From: Streptomyces sp. NBC_00442
GTDB lineage: Bacteria; Actinomycetota; Actinomycetes; Streptomycetales; Streptomycetaceae
Direction: 5' to 3'
Assembly (NCBI RefSeq): GCF_036014195.1
Contig: NZ_CP107918.1
Coordinates: forward strand, 3,596,001-3,660,000
DNA length: 64,000 bases
How positions within the stretch are numbered: the stretch's first letter is position 1; every line of letters begins with the position of its first letter. A model generated the notes under the pieces. It had not been told where the DNA came from, searched no databases, and saw nothing but the letters and a program-made list of their open reading frames with translations. The translations under genes and the position numbers were made by a program. Positions 42,870-51,448 of this stretch are shown here, piece by piece.

Positions 42870-43911
42870 CGCGGCCGCCTCCCTTCTGCTCGGCGCCGGA
42901 CGCGGTGGCTGCCCACGCGGCGGCGCGTTCGGAGACCGGCTCCGTCGCCGGGGTCTGGAACACCTCGGCGATGTGGTGACGGCGTTGTTCCATCCGTACG
43001 AGACCGAGACCGAGGTCGGCCACGGTGTCGCGGACCGTGTCGTGGACATCCTCGCCGGTGGCCTCGACCAGCAGGATGTGACCGGCGCCGGGCAGTCCGT
43101 CCTCGACACCGGCGTGCAGCGTGAGGCCGGCCGCGGTCAGCGCCGCGCGGACCGCTTCCGTTCCGTCGCGGTGGGTGTCGGAGTCGGTGACCTCGACGGC
43201 CAGGGTGGTGGTGGTCTGGGTGAAGTCGCTGGTGGAACTGGAGCGCAGCAGCTTGCCGCCGTCGATGACCACGACGTGGTCGCAGGTGCGCTCCAGCTCG
43301 CCCAGGAGGTGCGAGGTGACCAGGACCGAGATGCCGAAGTCGCTGTGGATGCGGCGGATCAGGCCGAGCATCTCGTCGCGGCCGACCGGGTCGAGGCCGT
43401 TGGTCGGCTCGTCCAGGAGAACCAACTGGGGGTCGTGGACGAGGGCTTGAGCGAGCTTGACCCGCTGCTTCATGCCGGTGGAATAGCCGCCGATGGGGCG
43501 GTAGCGCTCCTCGTAGAGGCCGACGTGGCGCAAGGTGTCCGCGGTGCGTTCGCGGGCCGCGGTGGCCGGCAGGCCCGACATGCGTGCCATGTGGACGACG
43601 AACTCGGTGGCCGAGACGTCGGGCGGCAGGCAGTCGTGCTCCGGCATGTAGCCCACCCGCTCACGGATGGCGCCGCCACTGGTGGCGACGTCCAGACCGA
43701 GCACGGCGGCGGTGCCCTCCGTGGCGGGCGAGAGACCAAGAAGAATCTTGATCAACGTGGACTTGCCGGCTCCGTTGGCGCCCACCAGCCCGGTCACTCC
43801 GGGGCCGATGTCCAACGAGAGCCGGTCAAGCGCGGTCACCCTGGGGAACCGCTTGCTCAGGCTTTCGGTCGCGATCACAGTCACGTCATCGACGGTAGTG
43901 GCGTGGGCCAC
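42859..43911 (-). CDS. ABC transporter ATP-binding protein, first gene of the ABC operon
   Basis: 350 aa. Walker A is GLVGANGAGKSTLIK, the signature YSTGMKQRVKLAQ, Walker B VLLDEPTNGLD and the switch LVTSHLLGELE. The extended C-terminal domain (about 225-350) ends in a polar Ala-rich tail. The start is uncertain: GTG 43911 lacks a ribosome site, and a GTG at 43884 would drop nine residues. It begins the four-gene set that forms two paired ABC-2 exporters. Confidence 0.88.
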   Translation of the reverse strand: MAHATTVDDVTVIATESLSKRFPRVTALDRLSLDIGPGVTGLVGANGAGKSTLIKILLGLSPATEGTAAVLGLDVATSGGAIRERVGYMPEHDCLPPDVSATEFVVHMARMSGLPATAARERTADTLRHVGLYEERYRPIGGYSTGMKQRVKLAQALVHDPQLVLLDEPTNGLDPVGRDEMLGLIRRIHSDFGISVLVTSHLLGELERTCDHVVVIDGGKLLRSSSTSDFTQTTTTLAVEVTDSDTHRDGTEAVRAALTAAGLTLHAGVEDGLPGAGHILLVEATGEDVHDTVRDTVADLGLGLVRMEQRRHHIAEVFQTPATEPVSERAAAWAATASGAEQKGGGRDGK

Positions 43912-44018
43912 AGGAATCGTCAGCCCAGACGGCTGGATCGATCTCCGACTCCAGAGGTACGGCCCCGTAGGGGACCCCGTACGTGAGGCTGATGGGTTCC
44001 CCGGCCCGAGTGACGCGG

Positions 44019-44045
44019 TTGTCCACCGTCGCGCCGTTGTCCACA
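44019..44045 (+). promoter_or_regulatory. DnaA-box pair upstream of the M24 gene
   Basis: TTGTCCACC (44019-44027, one mismatch) and TTGTCCACA (44037-44045, perfect) lie 18 bases apart in the divergent gap between the ABC operon and the M24 gene. Confidence 0.5.
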
Positions 44046-44135
44046 GGCTGGTGCAGGGCCCTTGACGCAGCCGCCGGTCATTGTCACATTCATCAGTGTC
44101 AAGTTACGCACGCGTAGGGCGACAGGGGTGGACGG

Positions 44136-44984
44136 ATGCCATCGGCAGTGAAGGCTCAACCCGACACGCGGCTGAGCGGGTTCAGGGAAGTGCAGAGCCT
44201 CGCGTACGCGTGCGCGGAGGCGGTCGCCGCCCAGCTCAAGCCGGGGGTGACCGAGCGGGAGGCGGCCCGCATGCAGCGCGAGTGGCTGCGTGAGCGGGGC
44301 GTGCGCGACTGGTTCCACCTGCCGTTCGCCTGGTTCGGTGACCGCACGGCGTTCGTGAACTTCCGCGTGCCGCTGCAGTTCTTCCCCACCAACCGGCGCC
44401 TGGAGGCGGGGATGCCCTTCATCCTCGACATGGCCCCCGTCTACAAGGGCTTCACCGCCGACATCGGCTACTCGGGCTGCCTCGGTCTCAACCCGGTGCA
44501 CGACCGGCTGCTCGCCGACCTGGAGGCGCACCGGGCGCTGATCCTGCGCGAGGTGCGCGAGAAGCGGCCGCTGCGCGAGATCTACGAGAGCGTCGACCGG
44601 CTCATGGTCCGCCAGGGCTACGCCAACCGGCACCGCGCCTACCCGTTCGGCGTGATCGCCCACAAGATCGACCGGGTGAAGGAGCGCCGCTGGTCGCCGA
44701 AGGTCTTCGGGTTCGGCACCCAGGCGCTCAAGGGCCTGGCGAGCGATGCGGTCCACGGCCACCGGGACGGCTGGTCGCCCCTGTGGTCCCCCTACAAGTT
44801 CTCCGACCACCCGCCCCACCCGGGGCTGTGGGCGGTCGAGCCGCACCTCGGCTTCCGGGGTACGGGCGCGAAGTTCGAGGAGATCCTGGTCGTCACCGAC
44901 TCCAGGGACCCGGAGCAGAGCGCGTTCTGGCTGGACGACGACCTGCCGCATGTGCGGCGCTGGGCCGAGGAGAAGGCGGCGTGA
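44136..44984 (+). CDS. M24-family metallopeptidase-fold protein
   Basis: 282 aa with creatinase/methionine-aminopeptidase fold: LAYACAEAVAAQLKPGVTER, RTAFVNFRVPLQFFPTNRRL, FILDMAPVYKGFTADIGYSG (metal Asp pair), a His in AVHGHRDG and a Glu in GLWAVEPHLGFRGTGAKFEEILVVT. A full set of five ligands is plausible but not certain. It starts an overlapping unit with the EphD-like fusion and the PF10118 protein. The role in that unit is unclear; it may be a hydrolase on a related small substrate rather than a peptidase. Confidence 0.78.
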   Translation: MPSAVKAQPDTRLSGFREVQSLAYACAEAVAAQLKPGVTEREAARMQREWLRERGVRDWFHLPFAWFGDRTAFVNFRVPLQFFPTNRRLEAGMPFILDMAPVYKGFTADIGYSGCLGLNPVHDRLLADLEAHRALILREVREKRPLREIYESVDRLMVRQGYANRHRAYPFGVIAHKIDRVKERRWSPKVFGFGTQALKGLASDAVHGHRDGWSPLWSPYKFSDHPPHPGLWAVEPHLGFRGTGAKFEEILVVTDSRDPEQSAFWLDDDLPHVRRWAEEKAA

Positions 44985-46756
44985 GCGTGACGAACGGGCA
45001 CATCGAGGGAGCGCGCGAGCGCTGGGTGCGGACCGGCGGCATAGAGCTGTGCGTGGCGGAGCTGGGCGACGACACCCAGCCGACCGTGCTGCTCGTGCAC
45101 GGCTACCCGGACAGCAAGGAGGTGTGGTCGGAGGTGGCCGGGCGGCTCGCCGAGCACTTCCACGTGGTGCTGTACGACGTCCGGGGCCACGGCCGTTCCA
45201 CGGCGCCCGCGCCGTTGCGCGGCGGGTTCACGCTGGAGAAGCTGACCGACGACTTCCTGGCGGTCGCGGACGCGGTCAGCCCCGGCCGGCCGGTCCACCT
45301 GGTGGGGCACGACTGGGGGTCGGTCCAGGGCTGGGAGTTCGCGACCGTCGAGCGCACCGAGGGCCGCATCGCCTCCTTCACCTCCATGTCGGGCCCCTCG
45401 CTCGACCACTTCGGCCACTGGATCAAGAAGCGCATGAGCCGCCCGAGCCCGCGCGCGGCGGCCCAGCTCCTCGGCCAGGGCGCCAAGTCCTGGTACGTGT
45501 ACATGCTGCACACGCCGGTCCTTCCCGAGCTCGCCTGGCGTGGTCCGCTGGGCAAGCAGTGGCCCAAGATCCTTCAGCGGGTGGAGAAGGTGCCCGCCGA
45601 CGGCTATCCCACGTCCTCACTGCCGCAGGACGCGGCACACGGCGCGTGGCTCTACCGCGACAACGTCCGCGCCCGGCTGCGCCGCCCGCGCACCGACGCC
45701 TACGCCCATGTGCCCGTCCAGTTGATCACTCCGCTCGACGACGCGTTCCTCTCGCCGAAGCTCTCCGCCGATCTTGAGCATTGGGCGCCCCGTCTGGTGC
45801 GGCGCACCCTCCCCGCCAAACACTGGGTGCCGCGCACCCGGCCCGACCAACTGGCCTCCTGGATCACCGAGTTCGTCCGGGCCAACGAGGACGGCATACC
45901 GGCGCAGGACACCGTCGCGACCGGGCCGCACGCCGACCGGTTCGCCGGGCAGCTCGTCCTGGTGACGGGGGCCGCGAGCGGCATCGGCCGCGCCACGGCC
46001 TTCGCGTTCGCCGAGGCGGGGGCTCGTATCGTCGCCGTGGACCGGGACGCCGAGGGAGCCGGCCGGACGGCCGAGATGTCCCGGCTGATCGGCGCACCCG
46101 AGGCCTGGGGCGAGGCCGTCGACGTCAGTGACGAGCAGGCGATGGAGAAACTCGCCGAAAAGGTCGCCTCCGAATACGGCATCGTCGACGTCCTGGTCAA
46201 CAACGCGGGTATCGGGCTCTCCGGCTCGTTCTTCGACACCACCGCCGAGGACTGGAGGAAGGTCCTCGACGTCAATCTGTGGGGCGTCATCCATGGCTGC
46301 CGGATCTTCGGCAAGCAGATGGCCGACCGCGGACAGGGCGGCCACATCGTCAACACCGCTTCGGCGGCCGCCTACCAGCCGTCCCGGGCGCTGCCCGCCT
46401 ACAGCACGTCGAAGGCGGCGGTCCTGATGCTCAGCGAGTGTCTGCGCGCCGAACTGGCCGGCCAGGGCATCGGCGTCTCGGCGATCTGCCCCGGCCTGGT
46501 CAACACCAACATCACCTCGACCACGCATTTCGCCGGGGCGGACACCACCGAGGAGAAGCGTCTCCAGAAGAAGACCTCGCGCCTGTACGGGCTGCGCAAC
46601 TTCCCGCCGGAGAAGGTCGCTTCGGCGATCCTGCGCGCCGTGGTGAAGAACCAGGCCGTGGTGCCGGTGACACCCGAGGCGCGCGGTGCCCATCTCATGT
46701 CCCGGTTCATGCCGAGGACGCTCCGCGCGATCGCCCGATTGGAGCCGCCGCTGTGA
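44981..46756 (+). CDS. Alpha/beta (epoxide) hydrolase fused to short-chain dehydrogenase, EphD-like
   Basis: 591 aa from GTG 44981 (GTGA overlap). The N-terminal half (about 15-310) is an epoxide-hydrolase-type fold: HGYPDSKEVW (oxyanion HGxP), VGHDWGSVQGWEFA (nucleophile Asp), PLDDAFLSPK (acid) and AKHWVPRTRP (His). The C-terminal half (about 322-590) is an SDR: LVTGAASGIGRATAFAF (NADP site), LVNNAGIGLSG, VNTASAAAYQP and YSTSKAAV (catalytic Tyr/Lys). Mycobacterial EphD (about 590 aa) has the same order and acts on mycolic-acid-related lipids. Streptomyces lacks mycolates, so the natural substrate here must differ. Confidence 0.87.
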   Translation: MSVTNGHIEGARERWVRTGGIELCVAELGDDTQPTVLLVHGYPDSKEVWSEVAGRLAEHFHVVLYDVRGHGRSTAPAPLRGGFTLEKLTDDFLAVADAVSPGRPVHLVGHDWGSVQGWEFATVERTEGRIASFTSMSGPSLDHFGHWIKKRMSRPSPRAAAQLLGQGAKSWYVYMLHTPVLPELAWRGPLGKQWPKILQRVEKVPADGYPTSSLPQDAAHGAWLYRDNVRARLRRPRTDAYAHVPVQLITPLDDAFLSPKLSADLEHWAPRLVRRTLPAKHWVPRTRPDQLASWITEFVRANEDGIPAQDTVATGPHADRFAGQLVLVTGAASGIGRATAFAFAEAGARIVAVDRDAEGAGRTAEMSRLIGAPEAWGEAVDVSDEQAMEKLAEKVASEYGIVDVLVNNAGIGLSGSFFDTTAEDWRKVLDVNLWGVIHGCRIFGKQMADRGQGGHIVNTASAAAYQPSRALPAYSTSKAAVLMLSECLRAELAGQGIGVSAICPGLVNTNITSTTHFAGADTTEEKRLQKKTSRLYGLRNFPPEKVASAILRAVVKNQAVVPVTPEARGAHLMSRFMPRTLRAIARLEPPL

Positions 46757-47685
46757 GTACCGAGCGCCGGGACGGATCGACGGGCGACGAGCACTACCGG
46801 ATATCCCCGCGGCGGGTCTCGTTCGACTGGGACGAGACGCCGCTGCACTGGATACCGGACGAGCCCACCGCCACCCATGTCATCAATGTGCTGCACCTGC
46901 TGCTGCCGGCGGGCGAGCGCTGGTTCGTGAAGGTGTTCAAGGAAGCCCTGCCGCTGGTCACCGACCCCCTGCTGCTCAAGGACGTCAAGGGGTTCATGGG
47001 CCAGGAGGCCACCCACAGCGTCCAACACGCCTTTGTACTGGACCACTTGGCACGCCAACGGCTCGACACCGGGCCCTACACCCGGCACGTCGACTTCCTC
47101 TTCGAGAAACTCCTCGGCGAGACGCCGCCGTTCGGTGCGCCGGTCCCGACGCAGGAGTGGTTGCGCTTCCGGCTCTCGCTGATCGCCGCCATCGAGCAGT
47201 TCACGGCCGTCCTCGGCACCTGGGTACTGGCCGCCGAGGGCCTGGACCGGGCCGGATGCGACGCGGTAATGCTCGATCTGCTGCGCTGGCACGGCGCGGA
47301 GGAGGTAGAGCACCGGGCGGTCGCCTTCGACATGTACCAGCACTGCGGCGGCTCCGGCCTGCCTCGCTACGCCCGCCGCGTCGAGGGGATGGCCGTCGTC
47401 GCTCCGGTGCTGCTGTGGCTCTGGGCGTGGGGCGCCTCCTATCTGATCCGGCACGACCCCCAACTCGCGGGCCGGGCACGCTATTCGCTGCGTGAGCACA
47501 ACCGGGCGGTACGCCGTGGCCTGCTGCCCACCTGGAAGGAGCTGGGCTCGGCCGTACCCCGCTATCTGCGCCGGTCGTACCATCCCTCGCAGGAGGGTTC
47601 CTTGCGCAAGGCCGTCGACTACCTCGCGACCTCGCCGGCGGCCCGAGCGGCGGCGGGTGCCGTGGGCCGCGCCGCCCTGGGTTAG
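46753..47685 (+). CDS. PF10118 putative metal-dependent hydrolase (ferritin-like diiron)
   Basis: 310 aa from GTG 46753 (GTGA overlap). The helical bundle carries ExxH pairs GQEATHSVQH near residue 80 and WHGAEEVEHRAVAFDMY near 180, plus an intermediate Glu in AAIEQFTAVLG, a diiron-type ligand set. The C-terminal part has one hydrophobic helix (AVVAPVLLWLWAWGASYLI) and a polar tail. The family is annotated as metal-dependent hydrolase, but the ligand layout looks like a diiron oxygenase or desaturase relative. It is the third gene of the overlapping unit and probably works on the same lipid-like substrate as the EphD-like fusion. Confidence 0.83.
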   Translation: MSTERRDGSTGDEHYRISPRRVSFDWDETPLHWIPDEPTATHVINVLHLLLPAGERWFVKVFKEALPLVTDPLLLKDVKGFMGQEATHSVQHAFVLDHLARQRLDTGPYTRHVDFLFEKLLGETPPFGAPVPTQEWLRFRLSLIAAIEQFTAVLGTWVLAAEGLDRAGCDAVMLDLLRWHGAEEVEHRAVAFDMYQHCGGSGLPRYARRVEGMAVVAPVLLWLWAWGASYLIRHDPQLAGRARYSLREHNRAVRRGLLPTWKELGSAVPRYLRRSYHPSQEGSLRKAVDYLATSPAARAAAGAVGRAALG

Positions 47686-47709
47686 AGGGAGTGGGTCGGA
47701 GGAGTGGGT

Positions 47710-48672
47710 TTGTCCGGGCAGTCAGCACGTCAGCATGGGGCATCGCAGCCGCCGGCTCCGGCCGAGTACCGGATCGAGGACCTGGCGCACGCCAGTGGCG
47801 CCACGGTCCGCACGATCCGCGCCTACCAGGACCGCGGGCTGCTGCCCCGGCCCGAGCGACGCGGTCGCTCCAATGTGTACGGCGACACCCATCTGGCCCG
47901 GCTGCACCAGATCGCCGATCTGCTCGACCGCGGCTACACCCTGGCCTCCATCAAGGAACTCCTGGAGGCCTGGGACTCCGGCCGCGGGCTCGGCGGTGTG
48001 CTCGGCCTGGTCGTCGAGGTCGACGGCCCCTGGACCGACGAGGAGGCCGCTCGGATCTCCCGAGCCGATCTCGACGCGACGTTCGGCGGCGATCCCGACG
48101 ACAACGCCGTGGCCGAGGCGGTCGAGCTCGGCATCCTGGAACGCATTCCGGACAACGCCACCGAGTTCCTCGTCCCCAGCCCCCAAGAACTGGCCGTGGC
48201 GGCCGAATTGCACGCGGCCGGTGTGCCGCTCGACGCCATCTCCGGCCATCTGCGCGAACTGCGCGGCCAGGTCGAACACATCGCGGCCCGCTTCCTCGAC
48301 TTCACCACGGAACACGTCTTCGCCCGCTACCTCGGCCCACGGCCACCGACCGACACGGAGGCCACCGAGGCGGCCGATCTGGTACGCCGCCTGCGCCCCC
48401 TGGCCCAGCAGACCGTGGACGCCGAACTTGCCCGCGCCATGCGCTTGTTCGCCACCCGCCATCTTCAGCAGCACCTGGGCGCCCCGGCCACCACCCCGCC
48501 CGGCCCGGACCCCGCCCCCGTGACGCTCCCCGCCCCCACCATCCGAGCCGTCCAGGCCCTGGTCGGCCCGGACAACGTCGCCGCGTTCATCACCGCGGCC
48601 GCCGAACGGGAGGTCCAGGCACGTACGTTGGACGCGCTGACCGGCCAACCCGGAACAGACAAGAGGGACTAA
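47710..48672 (+). CDS. MerR-family transcriptional regulator
   Basis: 320 aa. The winged helix (about 20-90) is YRIEDLAHASGATVRTIRAYQDRGLLPRP then HLARLHQIADLLDRGYTLAS. The large C-terminal region (about 95-320) is helical and ligand-binding by inference (ELAVAAELHAAGVPLDAISGH). I chose TTG 47710, which is 8 bases from GGAGGA; a GTG at 47704 is too close. It follows the PF10118 gene by 24 bases and probably regulates that operon. It ends against an inverted-repeat region rich in DnaA boxes. Confidence 0.85.
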   Translation: MSGQSARQHGASQPPAPAEYRIEDLAHASGATVRTIRAYQDRGLLPRPERRGRSNVYGDTHLARLHQIADLLDRGYTLASIKELLEAWDSGRGLGGVLGLVVEVDGPWTDEEAARISRADLDATFGGDPDDNAVAEAVELGILERIPDNATEFLVPSPQELAVAAELHAAGVPLDAISGHLRELRGQVEHIAARFLDFTTEHVFARYLGPRPPTDTEATEAADLVRRLRPLAQQTVDAELARAMRLFATRHLQQHLGAPATTPPGPDPAPVTLPAPTIRAVQALVGPDNVAAFITAAAEREVQARTLDALTGQPGTDKRD

Positions 48673-48826
48673 GAGGTCAATTCACCTCCCTCTCTGTCGA
48701 TTTGAGCAAATCGCCTAAATGGAAAGTCAGTTGTCCACAGTGAGGTCAAAATACCTGTGGATAACTTGACTTCACTGTGGAACAAACCCAACTACCCTTG
48801 TCCGAACGGGTGATTGACGTCACTCT
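48673..48826. promoter_or_regulatory. AT-richer convergent gap with inverted repeats and DnaA boxes
   Basis: Between MerR (plus) and carotenoid oxygenase (minus). CGATTTG-AG-CAAATCG (48698-48713) is a perfect dyad. TCCACAGTGAGGTCAA (48734-48749) and TTGACTTCACTGTGGA (48766-48781) form a 15/16 inverted repeat. Perfect DnaA boxes lie at 48731-48739 (forward) and 48756-48764 (reverse, inside the loop). Confidence 0.65.
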
Positions 48827-50188
48827 TTAGCGATCCGCGAGCCAGTTGCCGTGGAACCCGAAGGGCACGCGCTGGGGAAGGTGGACCGTCGCGACCGGCG
48901 GAGCGGCAAGGTTGTCCGCATCGATGACGACGAGATCGCTCGCGTCCCTGGCGGCGTCGTACACATAGGTGAGCAGCCAGCCCGGCCCACCCGGCCGGTC
49001 GTCCGCCGGGGCGAACGCCGCCTCGGCCGGGGTCCGCCCCGCTCCGAAGTCGTGCCGCGCCACCGATCCCGTCCGCAGGTCGTACCGGAGCAGCGCCCCC
49101 GGTATGGGCCCCGAGGACGGCGACTGCGCCACCGCGACGTGCCCGAACCGGGCTTCAAGGCCGGCGAGCCGGTCGTCGATACGGGGAAACTCGCAGGCCT
49201 GGTCGTCGATCTGCTCCTCGTGGGCCACGCGGGTCTCCAGCTCCAGCGTCCACTTCCACAGCGAAGGCCGCTCGACCCCCAGTCGCTCGTACCGGACCAC
49301 GTGCAGCACGATCCGGTCCCCGCGCCCGGCGCCGTCGCCCGGCTCGTCGTACGCGTTCAGCGCGTGGAAGACGTAGCAGGGGTCGATCGTCAGCCACCGC
49401 ACCTCACCGTGGGGATCGTCTCTGCGCAGCACGCCCAGCCGTGCCCCGTGCTCCGCGTCCCACCGATAGGGCATGCCGCCGCCGGGTCGCATCGCCGTCC
49501 CCAGATCGAAGACCGCGGGGAGATCCATGAACACCACGTGGGAGGCCGTGAGGTGGAAGTCGTGCATCATCGTCGCCGCCGGCACCTCCACCGGGCGGCT
49601 CACCACCAACTCGCCCTTCGCGTCGGCACGGTGGTACGTGAGATATGGCTCGCGGACCGTGCCGTACCCGAAGAAATGCAGCTCCCCCGTGACGGGGCAG
49701 GTCTTGGGGTGAGCGGTCATGGCAGTGGTGAGGCGCCCGCCGAAGTCGTACGGCCCCAGCGTCTCCAGTTCGTACCCGGGCCGGCAGTCCAGCTCGTACG
49801 GGAAGGACGACTCGACCAGGGCCAGGGTGCGGCCCGCGTGGCGCACCACGTGGGTGTTGGCGACTCCGGCGGTGTAGTCGGTGTTGCCCTCACGATCGTG
49901 GGTCCGCGCCCCGTCGGTGAACGTGGAGGTGCGCACCCAGCGATTGCGGTAGGACCGGGCCCTGCCACCTTCGAGCCGGACTCCGTGCACCATCCCGTCC
50001 CCGAAGAACCAGTGCGGGGACGCGGCGTCCTGCGGGTTGGGGCCGTTGCGGACGTACCAGCCGGACAGCTCCGACGGTATGGCGCCGGTGACCGGCAGCT
50101 CGTATGTGGTCAGCTCTTGCGGGACCGGTGCGAAATTGCCCGCGAGGTGTGCGGCCGGCAGCGCGGCGGCGCCGCGTGTCGCTGTCAT
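48827..50188 (-). CDS. Carotenoid oxygenase family protein (RPE65-type)
   Basis: 453 aa, ATG 50188. Seven-bladed propeller with four Fe(II) His ligands: MTAHPKTCPVTGELHFFGYG, TMMHDFHLTASHVVF (HDF), PCYVFHALNAYDE (FH) and a final FGFHGNWLAD. It cleaves double bonds of carotenoids, apocarotenoids or stilbenes. Substrate choice is not readable from the sequence, and no carotenoid genes are in the window. Its start lies 3 bases from the stop of the membrane-protein gene, so the two form an operon facing the PadR gene. Confidence 0.92.
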   Translation of the reverse strand: MTATRGAAALPAAHLAGNFAPVPQELTTYELPVTGAIPSELSGWYVRNGPNPQDAASPHWFFGDGMVHGVRLEGGRARSYRNRWVRTSTFTDGARTHDREGNTDYTAGVANTHVVRHAGRTLALVESSFPYELDCRPGYELETLGPYDFGGRLTTAMTAHPKTCPVTGELHFFGYGTVREPYLTYHRADAKGELVVSRPVEVPAATMMHDFHLTASHVVFMDLPAVFDLGTAMRPGGGMPYRWDAEHGARLGVLRRDDPHGEVRWLTIDPCYVFHALNAYDEPGDGAGRGDRIVLHVVRYERLGVERPSLWKWTLELETRVAHEEQIDDQACEFPRIDDRLAGLEARFGHVAVAQSPSSGPIPGALLRYDLRTGSVARHDFGAGRTPAEAAFAPADDRPGGPGWLLTYVYDAARDASDLVVIDADNLAAPPVATVHLPQRVPFGFHGNWLADR

Positions 50189-50190
50189 GG

Positions 50191-50748
50191 TCAGGCCCCC
50201 TTGTGGACGGCGGCGCGGCGGGCGCGCTCCGGGTACTGGGCGGTGATGACGGCCGGGATGGCGAAGCCCGCGACCTGGGCGACGATCGAGGCGGTGCTGC
50301 CCAGGGACTGAGCGTCGATGACCGCGAGCGCCAGGGCGGTCAGCGTGAAGGCGAGCGCCCAGACGGAGGTCAGCACCACGTTGATCCGGAGGAACACCGG
50401 GTTGGTCCACACCTCGCGCGGCGCCTGCCGCTTGGCGATGCCCGTGGTGAAGGGCTTGCGGACGGCGAGCGTGGCCCAGGCGGTCAGCGCCAGCCATCCG
50501 GTGGCCAGCGCGCCACCGTACTCACGCAGCCCGCTGTCCGTGGCGGCGAAGGCTATGACGCTCAGGACGGCGAAGAAGGCGATCGTGGACTGCTCCAGGA
50601 TCAGGGAGTCGGCGCTCACGCCTCGCCTGCGGTCCATGGCGAAGAGGTAGGCGCCCGTGACGAGGGCGGCGAGCGCGCCCCACTGCCAGTGCGCGCTGCC
50701 GACGGCGGCGAACACGATCCACGGGATGAAACCGCGCAGGTAGTTCAT
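50191..50748 (-). CDS. Four-to-five-helix membrane protein upstream of the carotenoid oxygenase
   Basis: 185 aa from ATG 50748 with AAAGGGGG 6 bases ahead. Helices: MNYLRGFIPWIVFAAVGSAH, WGALAALVTGAYLFAM, TIAFFAVLSVIAFAAT, ALATGWLALTAWATLAV, VVLTSVWALAFTLTALALAV and IVAQVAGFAIPAVI. The sequence resembles intracellular-septation-protein-A-like hypothetical membrane proteins, not firmly. It is divergent from padR and probably repressed by it. Confidence 0.7.
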   Translation of the reverse strand: MNYLRGFIPWIVFAAVGSAHWQWGALAALVTGAYLFAMDRRRGVSADSLILEQSTIAFFAVLSVIAFAATDSGLREYGGALATGWLALTAWATLAVRKPFTTGIAKRQAPREVWTNPVFLRINVVLTSVWALAFTLTALALAVIDAQSLGSTASIVAQVAGFAIPAVITAQYPERARRAAVHKGA

Positions 50749-50781
50749 GGATCCCCCTTTGTCCCGGGCGTCTCCACCCGG

Positions 50782-50852
50782 CTCCACATTCCAACTTCGA
50801 CATGTCGAATGTAGAGGTTCCTCAATTGACGTGTCAAGAGTGGAATGTAGAG
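50782..50852. promoter_or_regulatory. PadR operator region
   Basis: Perfect 14-base palindrome TTCGACATGTCGAA (50796-50809). TTGAC-GT-GTCAA (50826-50837) is a second dyad. GAATGTAGAG is repeated at 50807-50816 and 50843-50852, with an inverted near copy CTCCACATTC at 50782-50791. The ACATTC/GAATGT spacing resembles PadR sites. It lies between divergent padR and the membrane-protein/oxygenase operon. Confidence 0.65.
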
Positions 50853-50859
50853 TGAGTGC

Positions 50860-51375
50860 ATGAGTCTCCGTCATGCAGTCCTGGGCCTGCTGTCCGACCG
50901 TCCGGCCAGCGGCTACGACCTGATGAAGCTGTTCGAGACCTCACTCGCCCACGTCTGGTCGGCGACGCAGAGCCAGGTCTACGGAGAGCTGGGCAAACTC
51001 GCCGATGCCGCGCTCGTCGAGGTCTCGGCCGAGGGCCCCCGCGGGCGCAAGGAGTACGCGATCACCGCCGCGGGCCGAGCCGAGCTGCGCCACTGGCTCA
51101 CCGAGGTCGAGCCGGTCCGCACCCGCCGGAGCGACTCCTTGCTCCGGGTCTTCTTCCTCGGCGAACTCACCCGCATCGAGGCGCAGACCTATCTGCTCAA
51201 CGAAGCCGAACGCTCGGCCCGCCAACTCACCGGCCTCCAGCACGCGGAGGCATCCATCGACTGGGGAGACGACCGGATTTCGGTGCACGGCCGCCTCGCC
51301 CTCGAATACGGCAAACGCCTGAGCGCCATGCACGAGGAATGGGCACGGTGGGCGGCACAGGAGCTCGCGCCCTGA
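50860..51375 (+). CDS. PadR-family transcriptional repressor
   Basis: 171 aa from ATG 50860. The winged helix occupies about 1-80 (VLGLLSDRPASGYDLMKLFE, VWSATQSQVYGELGKLADAA, EYAITAAGRAELRHWLTE). The C-terminal PadR/AphA-like helical domain covers 85-165. It is divergent from the membrane protein-carotenoid oxygenase operon and probably represses it until a phenolic or other inducer binds. A full palindrome and repeats lie between them. Confidence 0.9.
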   Translation: MSLRHAVLGLLSDRPASGYDLMKLFETSLAHVWSATQSQVYGELGKLADAALVEVSAEGPRGRKEYAITAAGRAELRHWLTEVEPVRTRRSDSLLRVFFLGELTRIEAQTYLLNEAERSARQLTGLQHAEASIDWGDDRISVHGRLALEYGKRLSAMHEEWARWAAQELAP

Positions 51376-51448
51376 CCGAGCACGAGCTTCCGGGCCGCCC
51401 AAGGAAATTGGGATGCCGGGCCCCTGTGCCGCCCGGCACCCTGGCGCC

